The notes: generated by a model not told the origin, from the sequence alone. A stretch of DNA of 33,966 nucleotides from Rhodopirellula maiorica SM1 (GCF_000346295.1 NZ_ANOG01000965.1:1-33966); one strand, 5' to 3'; counted from the first letter of the stretch, positions 8,205 through 18,068 are shown. Made by a program: numbers and translations.

Positions 8205-9425
8205 ATGTGGACCCTTTTTCCAAATCGACACGTCATTGCCGCTGTTTTGCTGGCCCTATGGGGCGGCAATCAGTTTGCTAGCAGCGATCAACCTTCCGCC
8301 CCGATGGCGACGCCATCGCCGATGTTGCGGATCGTCAATGCGCGTACGAATTTCCAAACGGAAAGCGTTCCGGTGGCTAATCCGGTCGAGCCCACCGTCG
8401 ACGAGAACCATTTTAAAAACGACGTGAATCCAAGCCCGCCGGCGTCATTCCCGACCGCCGAGTCGCAGCCTTGCGTGCTGTTGAATAACGGCAACGTGCT
8501 GTGGGGGACGGTGACCCAGTTGGGACCGTGGATCATGGTTAGCCGAGACGGCGTATCCGAAGTTCAGCTGGCTCGCAAAGACGTTGCGTGCTGGGGCAAT
8601 TCGATCCGTGATTTGTATCAATATCGGATCGACCGGCGAGGTACGGGATCGCTTGCCTCGCGTTTAGAAGATGCGCGTTGGTGCTTGCGTTATGACCTGT
8701 ACGACTTAGCAGCAAAAGAGCTTGTCGATATCTACGCGATCGCGCCCGATCATCCCGAAGCCAAGCGGATTGAGCAGCGACTGCGAAGCACCGCCTTGGC
8801 CGAGGAGGATGTCGCGGATGTCGAGCCGACCGAACCGGCTATCGACGACGTTCCCAATGACCCATCGAAGGCATGGATCCCTGCGGCGCTGGCATCGTCG
8901 GACCGAGTCCGCGATTTTGCTCGCTTTGTCCAGCCATTGATGATCAATCGTTGTGCCCAATGTCATTCGCATGACACAGAACGAAAATGGCAGCTGATGA
9001 CACCGTCGATTGGTTCGCGACCGTCGGCGAGAATGACGCACGACAACTTGAAGGCCGCATTTGAATTTCTTGATATGCAATCACCGATGACGAGTGAGAT
9101 GCTGGTCAAGGCACAAACACCCCACGGCGACGAACCCCGTGGCGTGGATGCGCGGCGTCAAACCATGGCGGCGACCATTCAAAAGTGGGTCGAATCAGTG
9201 CATGCCAACGTGGCACCGGCGAAATCGGTTCCGACTCAAGTGCCGCCGCTGGGACAGTTCTTTGCGCCCGAGGAAGCCATTCCCATGCCAGTGATCGCGG
9301 AGCCGCAGGAAGCCGAGGTTCCGGCAGCCAAGCCGGCCACTTCGGCACGCCCGGCTCGCTTACCCGACATCGGCAACCCGTTCGATCCGGAGTTGTTCAA
9401 TCGCCGATTCGCCACCGGCGAGTAG
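8205..9425 (+). CDS. Secreted protein with one c-type haem motif (planctomycete type)
   Basis: A 406-residue protein with an N-terminal signal-like segment (residues 1-26, ending FAS-S). A middle region at about 88-200 contains LLNNGNVLWGTV and a helical segment with DARWCLRYDLYDLAAKEL that looks like a tetratricopeptide-like or fold-stabilising part. Residues 250-254 form one CxxCH motif (MINRCAQCHSHD), the site for covalent haem c, followed by a region typical of the cytochrome-like domains of planctomycetes. The C-terminus is Pro/Ala-rich. It is probably periplasmic; the function is unknown. The start ATG at 8205 is set by the signal peptide. Confidence 0.72.
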   Translation: MWTLFPNRHVIAAVLLALWGGNQFASSDQPSAPMATPSPMLRIVNARTNFQTESVPVANPVEPTVDENHFKNDVNPSPPASFPTAESQPCVLLNNGNVLWGTVTQLGPWIMVSRDGVSEVQLARKDVACWGNSIRDLYQYRIDRRGTGSLASRLEDARWCLRYDLYDLAAKELVDIYAIAPDHPEAKRIEQRLRSTALAEEDVADVEPTEPAIDDVPNDPSKAWIPAALASSDRVRDFARFVQPLMINRCAQCHSHDTERKWQLMTPSIGSRPSARMTHDNLKAAFEFLDMQSPMTSEMLVKAQTPHGDEPRGVDARRQTMAATIQKWVESVHANVAPAKSVPTQVPPLGQFFAPEEAIPMPVIAEPQEAEVPAAKPATSARPARLPDIGNPFDPELFNRRFATGE

Positions 9426-9468
9426 AATCATTTGGCGTCTCCGGCCACTCCGCTGTGAATAACATGCG

Positions 9469-10752
9469 TTAGCTGAAGCGGATCAACGCATATTTGCGTT
9501 TGCCGCGTCGCAGCACCGTGACGGTTTCGCTCGCCAAGTCATCTTCGCTGAGTCGATGGTTCATGTCCCCGACGCGGCGGTTGTTCAAATAGATGCTGCC
9601 TTCTTTGATCGCACGTCGTGCGTCGCTGCTGCTGGAGGTCAATCCCGACGCTTGCAGTGCTTCGACGATCCACCATCCGTCGCCCCCTAAAACACTTCGT
9701 TCGGCTTCGGTGCTGGGGACATCGGCAAAGATTTGGCTGAGCTGAGCGTCGGACGCTTTTTCAATTTCGCCGCCGAACAGGATCTTCGTCGCACGTTCAG
9801 CGGATTCGAGTCCCTGTTCGCCGTGAACCAGTTCCGTCATCCAGGTGGCGAGCCGTTTTTGTGCGACCCGTTTTCCCGCATCCGCTTCGGTTTGCGCCGC
9901 CAACTCGTCGTACTCTTCTCGTTCGATCTCGGTTAGATAGGCGATACACCGCATCACATCGGCGTCTTCGACATTGACCCAGTACTGAAAGAACTCGTAA
10001 GGGCTGGTGCGTTCCGGATCCAACCAGATCGCCCCTTTTTCGGTTTTGCCCATCTTGCGGCCATCGCTAGTCGTCAACAGCGGCGCGGTTAAACCGAACA
10101 GTTGTTGTCCGAGCATGCGGCGACCCAGGTCGATGCCCGCGGTGATGTTGCCCCATTGGTCGCTGCCACCGGCTTGGATTTTGCAACCGTGTTCGCGACT
10201 GAGCTGCACAAAGTCATAGGCTTGCAACAACATGTAGCTGAACTCGGTGTAACTAAGCCCGGCTTCGCTATCGAGTCGCGAGCGGACGGATTCTTTGCCC
10301 ATCATCGCACCAACTGGGAAATTCTTGCCGACGTCTCGCAAGAATTCGAGGTACGAGTACGACTTCATCCACTCGAAATTATTTAGTAACAGGGCGCCCT
10401 GGTCGCCGCTGAAATTGAGGAATTGTTTCATCTGCTCGGCCACGCCATCAACGTTGGCTTGCAGTTGTTCTGCGGTCAACAAATTGCGTTCTTCGCTCTT
10501 GCCGCTGGGGTCGCCGATCATTCCGGTTGCCCCACCGACAAGCGCAATCGGTCGATGTCCGGCGCGTTGGAATCGACGCAGCATCATCACCTGCATCAGG
10601 TGTCCGACGTGCAAGCTCGAGGCGGTTGGGTCAAAACCGATGTAAATCGTTTGCGGGCCGGATTGCAGTAGTTTGCCTAGTTCGGCTTCGTCGGTCGTTT
10701 GATGAATCAGGCCGCGCCAGCGAAGTTCTTCGATTAGATTTGTTGCAGTCAT
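9469..10752 (-). CDS. tyrS: Tyrosyl-tRNA synthetase
   Basis: A 427-residue class I aminoacyl-tRNA synthetase that charges tRNA-Tyr in the cytoplasm. The start is the ATG at 10752; an open frame continues upstream to 11121 but only as a shadow of ispD. Signature motifs are in order: HVGH (residues 48-51, the HIGH motif), GGSDQWGNI (195-203, tyrosine recognition), and KMGKT (233-237, the KMSKS equivalent). An S4-like RNA-binding domain fills about 355-427, with the typical SSSSDARRAIKEGSIYLN. Length and motifs fit a normal bacterial TyrRS. It lies 26 bases downstream of ispD and is probably co-transcribed with it. Confidence 0.96.
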   Translation of the reverse strand: MTATNLIEELRWRGLIHQTTDEAELGKLLQSGPQTIYIGFDPTASSLHVGHLMQVMMLRRFQRAGHRPIALVGGATGMIGDPSGKSEERNLLTAEQLQANVDGVAEQMKQFLNFSGDQGALLLNNFEWMKSYSYLEFLRDVGKNFPVGAMMGKESVRSRLDSEAGLSYTEFSYMLLQAYDFVQLSREHGCKIQAGGSDQWGNITAGIDLGRRMLGQQLFGLTAPLLTTSDGRKMGKTEKGAIWLDPERTSPYEFFQYWVNVEDADVMRCIAYLTEIEREEYDELAAQTEADAGKRVAQKRLATWMTELVHGEQGLESAERATKILFGGEIEKASDAQLSQIFADVPSTEAERSVLGGDGWWIVEALQASGLTSSSSDARRAIKEGSIYLNNRRVGDMNHRLSEDDLASETVTVLRRGKRKYALIRFS

Positions 10753-10778
10753 AATGGAGATTCGAGCGAGTAAGGTGT

Positions 10779-11492
10779 TCAGCGAGCCAAAATAGCTTCG
10801 GCGATCCGAAGATCTTCGGGGTGAGTGATTTTGATGTTGTCGGCCGATCCGTGCACGAGTGCCACGCGATACCCGGTTCGTTCGACCAATTGAGCGTCGT
10901 CGGTCGCAGGGCGTCCGCGGTGTCGATCGTAGCCGCAGCGAAGCACGTCGACTCGAAACACTTGAGGCGTCAAAGCGGTGTAAAGTTCGCTGCGATCCAC
11001 CGTCAGCGACGCGTTGCCGTCGTCGAGTTGGCGTTTCAGGGTTGCCGTGACGGGAGCCGCCAAGATCGCGGCGCCAGTCTCGGCGACCTTGGCAAACACG
11101 GCGGCCAAATCGGCATCGCAAACCAGCGGACGAGCTGCGTCATGGATTGCGATGAACTCGATCGATTTGTCGTTGGCAATGGCATCCAAGCCAGCGCGGA
11201 CGCTGTCGCTACGCTGGTCACCGCCACGCACCAGTTCAATTCCCAGCTCGTTGACGAGTTCCGCAAACGGGCCGCGAAAATCGGCTTCGTCCCCTTCGGA
11301 AATCGCCATCATAATGCGGCCCACTTCGGGGCGAGCCGCCAATCGTGATGCGGCATGAAACCAAATCGGTTTGCCGCCGAGCATGGCGAAAAGCTTATTG
11401 CGATCGCTACCAAACCGCTGACCGCTGCCAGCCGCAGGCAAAACGGCAGCAATACAGCCGGTCGTCAATTTGGTTTGGTGAGGATCGTTCAT
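10779..11492 (-). CDS. ispD: 2-C-methyl-D-erythritol 4-phosphate cytidylyltransferase (IspD)
   Basis: A 237-residue enzyme of the non-mevalonate (MEP) isoprenoid pathway that joins CTP and MEP to give CDP-ME. Motifs fit the family: LPAAGSGQRFG..NKLF (residues 18-34, nucleotide-binding loop), IHDAARPLV (about 117-125), TPQVFR, ATDDAQLVE and the C-terminal NIKITHPEDL. The gene ends 26 bases before tyrS and follows the Gfo/Idh gene by only four bases, so the three likely form one operon. Pairing of ispD with tyrS has no obvious functional link and may be local to these genomes. Confidence 0.94.
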   Translation of the reverse strand: MNDPHQTKLTTGCIAAVLPAAGSGQRFGSDRNKLFAMLGGKPIWFHAASRLAARPEVGRIMMAISEGDEADFRGPFAELVNELGIELVRGGDQRSDSVRAGLDAIANDKSIEFIAIHDAARPLVCDADLAAVFAKVAETGAAILAAPVTATLKRQLDDGNASLTVDRSELYTALTPQVFRVDVLRCGYDRHRGRPATDDAQLVERTGYRVALVHGSADNIKITHPEDLRIAEAILAR

Positions 11493-11496
11493 TTGA

Positions 11497-12693
11497 TTAG
11501 CGTCGCGCGGCTTCGTGCTTCAGAGGCAACCAAGCGGCGTTCTGTGAGTTGCTGTCGACACATTGTTGGATAAAGTACATGCCTTCGACACCATCAAATA
11601 CATTGGGATAGACGGTGTCGCGTTTCTCAACGGGGCCGCCTTCGGCGCGTTTAGCAATCGCATCGAACACGGCCGCATAGATGTTCGCAAACGCTTCAAA
11701 GAATGCTTCGGGATGTCCTGCGGGTAAGCGGCACGCGGCAGCACCGGCAGCGTTGGTGTGCGGTGCGCCTGGGTCACGTGTATAGATTTGATGCGGGCTG
11801 CCGTTACGACGAACGATCATCTCGTTGGGGTTTTCTTGACGCCAACGCAGCGAGCCTTTGGTGCCATCGATTTCGATTTCAAAATCGTTTTCGCGGCCGT
11901 GGCTGATTTGCGACGCCGTGACCGTTCCAAGTCCACCGTTTTCGTAGCGGATGACGGCGGTTCCGTAGTCATCCAGTCGTCGGCCTTCGACAAACGATTT
12001 CAGCGAACAGCTGACCGAATCGGGCAACAGTCCGGTCATATAGCGGCCCAGATTGTAGGCGTGCGTGGCGATGTCACCAAAAGCACCCGCAGCACCACTC
12101 TTGCTAGGATCGGTTCGCCAAGCGGCTTGTTTTTGGTCTTCGGCTTCCAGCGAGGTGCGAAGCCAGCCTTGGATGTATTGCGATCGGATCGCGTTGATCT
12201 CGCCCAATTCGCCGCCGAGGATCATCTCGCGAGCTTGGCGGATTAACGGATAGCCAGTGTAGTTGTGGGTGACGGCAAACACCGCGTCGCTTTTCTTGAC
12301 CGTTTCCAGCAGCGTTTCGGCCTGAGCGAGGTCAAAAGTCATCGGTTTGTCGCAAACGACATTAAAACCGGCTTCGACTGCCGCCTTGGCGATTTCAAAG
12401 TGGGTGTGGTTGGGGGTGGTGACGCTGACGAAATCGATTCGCTCGTCTTCGGGCAGTTTTAATTCCGCCTCGAGCATCTCGGAATAGCTGCCGTAGGCAC
12501 GCGATGGATCGATATCGTAATCCGGGGCGGATGCCTTGCTGCGTTCGGGGTTGCTCGAAAGGGCGCCGGCGGTCACCACGGCGCGATTGTCCAAACAGGC
12601 GGCGATCGAGTGAACCCGTCCAATAAATGAACCCTGGCCGCCCCCGACAAGTCCCATGCGAAGTTTGCGATTCAGCGGAGAATTAATGCCCAT
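11497..12693 (-). CDS. Gfo/Idh/MocA-family NAD(P)-dependent oxidoreductase
   Basis: A 398-residue oxidoreductase. The Rossmann motif GLVGGGQGSFIG (residues 14-25) binds the dinucleotide, VTTPNHTHFEIAKAA follows, and CDKP (114-117) is the family's EKP-type lysine motif. GDIATHAYNL (206-215) carries the Asp and His seen at the active site of sugar and inositol dehydrogenases. Substrate is unknown; sugars or cyclitols are typical. The start is ambiguous: the ATG at 12693 gives a compact N-terminus, while one at 12729 would run into the divergent promoter region. I prefer 12693. It leads a probable operon with ispD and tyrS. Confidence 0.88.
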   Translation of the reverse strand: MGINSPLNRKLRMGLVGGGQGSFIGRVHSIAACLDNRAVVTAGALSSNPERSKASAPDYDIDPSRAYGSYSEMLEAELKLPEDERIDFVSVTTPNHTHFEIAKAAVEAGFNVVCDKPMTFDLAQAETLLETVKKSDAVFAVTHNYTGYPLIRQAREMILGGELGEINAIRSQYIQGWLRTSLEAEDQKQAAWRTDPSKSGAAGAFGDIATHAYNLGRYMTGLLPDSVSCSLKSFVEGRRLDDYGTAVIRYENGGLGTVTASQISHGRENDFEIEIDGTKGSLRWRQENPNEMIVRRNGSPHQIYTRDPGAPHTNAAGAAACRLPAGHPEAFFEAFANIYAAVFDAIAKRAEGGPVEKRDTVYPNVFDGVEGMYFIQQCVDSNSQNAAWLPLKHEAARR

Positions 12694-12911
12694 GGTTGTT
12701 TGTCCTTGAATAAGCGGGGGGGAAGGCATTGTCAGTTGATCGTGCTGACGCCCGATACTGTAAACTAGACGCAGTTCATAAGAAGTCGTGCCAGAAGAAT
12801 CTGTTCCGAAATCTCGTTAAGAAGGCAATCGTAAAGTCGATCGCCAGCGCGTACAATTCCCTGGAAGTCACCAAATCTCGTCAAATGCCACCTCGCTGGA
12901 GCAAAAAAACA

Positions 12912-13544
12912 ATGTCCGATCACAACGTGAGCAATGGCTTTTCCGAATCCAACTCGATCGACCAACCGTTACCAGTTCTTACCACCCATGCGGGGCGTTG
13001 CTGCAGCGGCAAAGGCTATTTGGGCATGCTTTTGTTGGCGGTTTCGCTCGTGGGAGTGTCCGCGGTTGCCTATTTTGCGGGGAAATCTTCGTCTCAGCCC
13101 CAGCTGACTTTTCCGAAAATCGACGCCACGTCGTCGGTGTATAGTGAAAAGTTTTCGATGGCGACCGGTCCCGTCAGCGAGGATGCGGAAGGGCTATTTG
13201 TGCTGGACCACAATTCGGGGTTGCTGCAATGCACCGTGATTTACCCACGTGTCGGCCGATTTATGGCCAGTTTTACTGTTAATGTTGCCGATGCCCTTTC
13301 CAGCGGTGGCAAAGGGGGCTCGTACATGATGGTCACCGGGATGGCCGATTTCCCACGAGCTAGCAATCGGCCGGCCGCTCCTTCGGTCGTGTATGTGTTA
13401 GACACCGCCACAGGCAACTATGCTTGCTACGGAATTCCGTTCAATCGGCAATTGGTCAACGCGAACCAACCTCAGGTGGCTCCTATGGTGCTGATCGCAA
13501 CCGGATCGGCTAACCCACTCGTCGATCGAGATGCCCTTCGTTAA
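12912..13544 (+). CDS. Hypothetical membrane-anchored protein
   Basis: A 210-residue protein of unknown function. The frame is open further upstream to a TTG at 12729, but the first part looks non-coding and the ATG at 12912 (MSDHNVSNGF) gives a typical cytoplasmic tail followed by one transmembrane helix at about 36-57. The rest is extracytoplasmic, with VYVLDTATGNYACYGIPF at the end, which resembles short beta-rich modules in planctomycete proteins. It lies divergently from the Gfo/Idh gene. A probable terminator follows at 13605-13653. No enzyme motif is visible. Confidence 0.65.
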   Translation: MSDHNVSNGFSESNSIDQPLPVLTTHAGRCCSGKGYLGMLLLAVSLVGVSAVAYFAGKSSSQPQLTFPKIDATSSVYSEKFSMATGPVSEDAEGLFVLDHNSGLLQCTVIYPRVGRFMASFTVNVADALSSGGKGGSYMMVTGMADFPRASNRPAAPSVVYVLDTATGNYACYGIPFNRQLVNANQPQVAPMVLIATGSANPLVDRDALR

Positions 13545-13604
13545 AAAAGGTTGCAACCTTTCTCAACTCATTCCCGAGCCGACGCATCGGGACCTAATCG
13601 GATG

Positions 13605-13653
13605 AAAACGGATCGCAAGCCGCAGTGGCCATGGGATCCGTTTTTGATTTTTA
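13605..13653 (+). terminator. Probable intrinsic terminator
   Basis: AAAACGGATC (13605-13614) pairs perfectly with GATCCGTTTT (13635-13644) around a 20-base loop, followed by a T-rich tail (TTGATTTTT). It would end the transcript of the preceding gene just before the helicase. A shorter 16-base palindrome, AAAGGTTGCAACCTTT, lies at 13546-13561. Confidence 0.55.
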
Positions 13654-13682
13654 GCAGTGAAACATTACCTTGATCAAACGGA

Positions 13683-15695
13683 ATGAATGTGAGCCACGGA
13701 CTTAATCCGGCTCAGGCTGCCGCGGTGGAAACGTTGTCTGGGCCCATGCTGGTGCTAGCAGGTGCTGGAACCGGTAAAACGCGAGTGGTGACGTTCCGGA
13801 TCGCCAATTTGATCCGCAATGGAACGCCGCCGGATCGCATTCTTGCGATGACGTTCACCAATAAAGCGGCCGGCGAGATGCAGGAGCGGATCGGCGAGCT
13901 GATCGGCACCAAGAAAAAACGCAAACCTCGCAAAGGCGAACCGCAAGAGCCGAAGCCGACGATCAGCACGTTCCATTCGCTGTGCGTGCGGATCCTGCGG
14001 CGCCACGCCAGGGCACTTGGCTATCCCGACAAGTTTTCGATCTACGACCGCAGCGATCAAGAGTCGATTGCGCGAAACATCCTGCGTGAATTGCGATTGT
14101 CGGGCACGGCACTGAAGCCGGGTGACATGTTGTCGATCATCGGCGGCTGGAAAAACCAGTCGATTCATCCCGAAGAAGCGATGTCGATCGCATCGACTGA
14201 CAAAGAACATTTTGCGGCATCGGGCTACCGCCGCTACCAAAATGCGCTGCGGGCTCGCGGAGCGATGGATTTCGACGATTTGCTGTTGCAGACCGAAACG
14301 CTGTTTCTCGAACACGATGCAATTCGCGAAGAGGAAGCGTCGAAGTTTGATCACGTGTTGGTCGACGAGTATCAAGACACCAACGGCAGCCAGTACCGTA
14401 TTACACGGGCGCTGACCGAGGTGCATCGAAATTTCTGCGTCGTGGGTGACGATGATCAATCGATCTATGCATGGCGAGGTGCCGATGTCACCCACATTTT
14501 GAACTTCACCAAAGATTGGCCCGATGCAAAGGTGGTTTGTCTGGAGGACAATTACCGCAGTACGGGAGCGATCTTGGGGATGGCCAATACGCTGATTCAA
14601 TACAACACCGTCCGGCACGACAAGGTCTTGGTCCCCAGTCGTCCCGATGGTCGCCGGCCACGGATTTTGCAGCATAAAGATGAGACGGCGGAAGCCGAGA
14701 TGGTGGTGCGCGAGATCAAGAATCTGATCGACAACCAGCACGTCCAACCGCGTGACATCGCGATCTTATTTCGTACCAACGAGCAGCCGCGATTGTTTGA
14801 AACCGAGCTTCGCAAGCACGACGTTCCTTATGTGATGATGGGGAGCCAATCGTTTTTTGATCGGCGTGAAATTCGTGACTTGATTGCGTATTTGAAATGG
14901 ATTGAGCAGCCCGACGACGAGATCTCGCTGCTGCGTGTGATCAACACGCCCGCGCGAGGCTTGAGTAACAAGACGGTTCAATTGTTGGTCAAACGCGCGG
15001 TCGAACGTGGCGTGCCGGTGTGGCAAGTGATGCAGGATAACGCTGCGGTTCAAGACTTGTCGCCGAGCGCCCGGCGTGGGATCACCGAGTTGGCTCAGAT
15101 GGCCGAGGATGTTCGGCTGCGAGCCAAGAATGATTCGCTTACTGATGCCGTGCGTACGCTGCTCGAGCGAACCGCGTATGCCGACGAGATTGCTCGGTTG
15201 TACGAGAACCCCGAAGAACGTGACGCGCGAATGGCATCGATTGGTGATTTGACCAATGCGATCGCTGCCTTTGAAGATAAAACCGAAGATGCGGATTTGA
15301 CTGGGTTTCTCGCTGAAACGGCGCTTGCGGGCCGCGAGATGGGGAACGAAAAGGACAAGATGGCCCTCAAGAATTCGGTCTGGTTGCTGACGTTGCACGC
15401 CGCCAAAGGGCTCGAATTTCCGGTCGTCTTTATGGTTGGTTTGGAAGAAGGAATTCTGCCACATAGCCGCAGTGTGAAGAGCGGTCGCGAAGAAGATATC
15501 GCCGAGGAGCGTCGGCTGTGTTACGTCGGAATCACGCGAGCTCAGGAAACATTGACGCTGTCGATGGCGCTGACTCGCCGCAAATGGGGAAAGCCTCGGC
15601 CGACGATCCCAAGTCAATTTCTATACGAGATCACAGGCAAAGCGGCGAACCCCAACAAGTATCGCAAGCCACGCCCGGTTTCGTCACTGCGTTAA
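13683..15695 (+). CDS. uvrD: UvrD/PcrA-type superfamily 1 DNA helicase
   Basis: A 670-residue ATP-dependent 3'-5' DNA helicase of the UvrD/PcrA/Rep group, acting in repair and replication restart. Motifs in order: Q motif LNPAQAAAV (7-15), Walker A AGAGTGKT (26-33), motif Ib ISTFHSLCVRILRR (94-107), Walker B VDEYQDTN (227-234), motif III GDDDQSIYAWRGA (255-267), motif IV around ILFRTNEQPRLFE, motif V TLHAAKGLEFPVVF and motif VI YVGITRAQETLTLS. The protein is somewhat short compared with PcrA (about 720-760 residues) because the C-terminal extension is missing. A basic insertion KKKRKPRKGEPQEPKP lies at about 77-92, between motifs Ia and Ib. The start ATG at 13683 fits the Q motif position. 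Confidence 0.93.
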   Translation: MNVSHGLNPAQAAAVETLSGPMLVLAGAGTGKTRVVTFRIANLIRNGTPPDRILAMTFTNKAAGEMQERIGELIGTKKKRKPRKGEPQEPKPTISTFHSLCVRILRRHARALGYPDKFSIYDRSDQESIARNILRELRLSGTALKPGDMLSIIGGWKNQSIHPEEAMSIASTDKEHFAASGYRRYQNALRARGAMDFDDLLLQTETLFLEHDAIREEEASKFDHVLVDEYQDTNGSQYRITRALTEVHRNFCVVGDDDQSIYAWRGADVTHILNFTKDWPDAKVVCLEDNYRSTGAILGMANTLIQYNTVRHDKVLVPSRPDGRRPRILQHKDETAEAEMVVREIKNLIDNQHVQPRDIAILFRTNEQPRLFETELRKHDVPYVMMGSQSFFDRREIRDLIAYLKWIEQPDDEISLLRVINTPARGLSNKTVQLLVKRAVERGVPVWQVMQDNAAVQDLSPSARRGITELAQMAEDVRLRAKNDSLTDAVRTLLERTAYADEIARLYENPEERDARMASIGDLTNAIAAFEDKTEDADLTGFLAETALAGREMGNEKDKMALKNSVWLLTLHAAKGLEFPVVFMVGLEEGILPHSRSVKSGREEDIAEERRLCYVGITRAQETLTLSMALTRRKWGKPRPTIPSQFLYEITGKAANPNKYRKPRPVSSLR

Positions 15696-15735
15696 CGCGA
15701 AGCAAAGTCGCCCGACGTCTCCGACGTCGGCTTGT

Positions 15736-15848
15736 GTGGCATAGGCTCTCAGCCTGTCACGAGCAGCAAGAGTCTCTACGTAGCGAAACTCGCCAAGAGT
15801 TTCGGCATGGGCGGGCGTGGGATAGGCATCCTGACTGTCATAGGATGC
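15736..15848. repeat. Intergenic repeat region with hairpins (two copies of a repeat family)
   Basis: Two related repeat units lie here: 15736-15759 (GTGGCATAGGC...CTGTCA) and 15817-15841 (GTGGGATAGGC...GACTGTCAT). The second unit matches a copy at 22059-22083 in 23 of 25 bases; the first matches that copy in about 19 of 24. Hairpins in the region are CGAAACTC/GAGTTTCG (15784-15791 and 15797-15804) and GCATCCT/AGGATGC (15826-15832 and 15842-15848). The element lies between the convergent helicase and gapA genes. Confidence 0.65.
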
Positions 15849-15880
15849 TGATGACAAGCTGGAAGCTTATATCACATTAC

Positions 15881-15918
15881 AAAAAAAGGCCCGAAGCGTG
15901 ATGCTTCGAGCCTTTCTT
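15881..15918 (-). terminator. Intrinsic terminator of gapA, probably bidirectional
   Basis: On the minus strand GGCTCGAAGC (15912-15903) pairs with GCTTCGGGCC (15897-15888, one G-U pair) around a 5-base loop, followed by seven T (15887-15881). On the plus strand the hairpin is followed by TTTCTT, so it may also stop transcription from the helicase. Confidence 0.85.
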
Positions 15919-15943
15919 GTATGCTTCACGATCTGCCAGCGGT

Positions 15944-16978
<1,035 letters not shown>

Positions 16979-17020
16979 TCACTGGCTGGCGTCGAATAAA
17001 CCGTCTGTTACGGTAAGCTA

Positions 17021-17048
17021 ATTATCACTCGAGCAATTTGTTGCTCGA
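17021..17048 (-). promoter_or_regulatory. Possible gapA promoter with overlapping palindrome
   Basis: On the minus strand GATAAT (17026-17021) is a candidate -10 box. Immediately upstream, within the -35/-10 spacer, lies TCGAGCAA (17029-17036) / TTGCTCGA (17041-17048), a perfect 8-bp inverted repeat around TTTG. The placement suits an operator or an mRNA-independent regulator site. No good -35 hexamer is visible. The site lies between gapA and the divergent methyltransferase. Confidence 0.4.
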
Positions 17049-17128
17049 AACATTTCGTGGTCCAGCGGCAAAACACAAGCCACTTTCAATCACGATCACG
17101 CCGAGAATTATAGGAACCCGGTAGCGTT

Positions 17129-17962
17129 TTGAACCAGCCCCCGAAAACCACGCGACCACCCGATTGGCGTCGTCCGATCGGCGTTTCAGCGGGAACATGG
17201 AGTTATGTGAACGAGCGGACGATTGCCGACCATTACGATTCGTTTGTGGCGGATACTCCGCTTTGTGCTCTGGACCAAGCGGTGTTGAAAGAAGTCTTTC
17301 CAGGCACTATTTCGGATGATTCCCGTGAAAGCATGACTTCGATTGTCGATTTAGGTTGTGGAAGCGGGCGGGTGGCAATGGAACTGGCTCACCGAGGCTA
17401 CCGTGTCGTTGGGGTCGATCTGAGCCAGCGGATGCTTGAGGTCATGATGGCAAAAGCTTCGCAGCAGCAATTGCAGGAGCGAATCCACGCGGTGCGTGCC
17501 AATTTGGTCCAATTGGACTGTTTCGCCGACCAGTCGATCGATCACGCGGTTTGTCTGTTCAGCACGCTGGGGATGATCCAGGGACGCGAGAACCGCCAGC
17601 AAATGCTTCGCCACGTCGCTCGCGTCGTTCGCCCCCAAGGCCGATTCGTGCTGCATGTACACAATCGCTGGTCCGCTCTCGTGGAACCCGCCGGGTGGCG
17701 ATCGCTGGTTCGGTCGTGGGTCAAGTCACGCTGGCAATCGGATCACGAATTTGGTGACAGCGTTTATCAGTACCGCGGGCTCGAAAAGATGTTCATGCAT
17801 CGATTTTCTAGACGCGAGTTGATTGCCAATCTGCAAGCCACGCAGTGGGGTGTTGCCGAGTTTCATTCGCTGTCGATCGACGGCGCTTCGATCGCCACCG
17901 GATCCGGTAGCCGTGTAGGCGGCTTCATCGTCGTCGCCGAAAATCACAGTGCCCACGCGTGA
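17129..17962 (+). CDS. Class I SAM-dependent methyltransferase
   Basis: A 277-residue methyltransferase of unknown substrate. SAM-binding motif I is VDLGCGSGRVA (about 73-83), followed by the acidic end of strand 2 in VVGVDLSQRM (about 93-102) and motif II/III positions around LDCFADQSIDHAVCLFSTLGM and VVRPQGRFVLHVHN. The N-terminus contains GTWSYVNERTIADHYDSF, frequent in SAM enzymes acting on small molecules. The start codon is TTG at 17129; no in-frame ATG precedes motif I, and TAGGA lies about 14 bases upstream. It is divergent from gapA and ends at the large inverted repeat that separates it from the M50 gene. Confidence 0.85.
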   Translation: MNQPPKTTRPPDWRRPIGVSAGTWSYVNERTIADHYDSFVADTPLCALDQAVLKEVFPGTISDDSRESMTSIVDLGCGSGRVAMELAHRGYRVVGVDLSQRMLEVMMAKASQQQLQERIHAVRANLVQLDCFADQSIDHAVCLFSTLGMIQGRENRQQMLRHVARVVRPQGRFVLHVHNRWSALVEPAGWRSLVRSWVKSRWQSDHEFGDSVYQYRGLEKMFMHRFSRRELIANLQATQWGVAEFHSLSIDGASIATGSGSRVGGFIVVAENHSAHA

Positions 17963-17975
17963 GCCATCCATTTTA

Positions 17976-18059
17976 GTGGCGGTGCGGCGCGGGGCCCGCC
18001 CGGTTGCAGCGAGTAGAACGTTCGAAATTTACCGGGCGGGATCGGCGCCGCACCGCTAC
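17976..18059. repeat. Large GC-rich inverted repeat between convergent genes
   Basis: GCGGTGCGGCGC (17979-17990) pairs with GCGCCGCACCGC (18045-18056), extended by three pairs outward. After a 4 x 4 internal loop, CCCGCCCGGT (17995-18004) pairs with ACCGGGCGGG (18031-18040). The loop of about 26 bases contains the palindrome GAACGTTC (18016-18023). There is no T tract, so it is not a classical terminator, though it may still stop both convergent transcripts. Such elements often recur in planctomycete genomes; this is from general knowledge. Confidence 0.75.
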
Positions 18060-18068
18060 AGTAATGTT

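Noticed and set aside
10753-11121. Upstream extension of the tyrS reading frame
   Set aside because: Overlaps ispD in another frame and is rich in Arg and Ser as a shadow would be; the ATG at 10752 fits the TyrRS N-terminus.
10821-11348. Plus-strand ORF of 175 residues
   Set aside because: Antisense to ispD, which has clear family motifs; low-complexity composition without recognisable features.
12729-12911. Possible N-terminal extension of the membrane-anchored protein from a TTG
   Set aside because: Basic, low-similarity sequence overlapping the divergent promoter; the ATG at 12912 gives a normal topology.
14766-15617. Minus-strand ORF of 283 residues
   Set aside because: Lies wholly inside the helicase gene on the opposite strand; a shadow frame.
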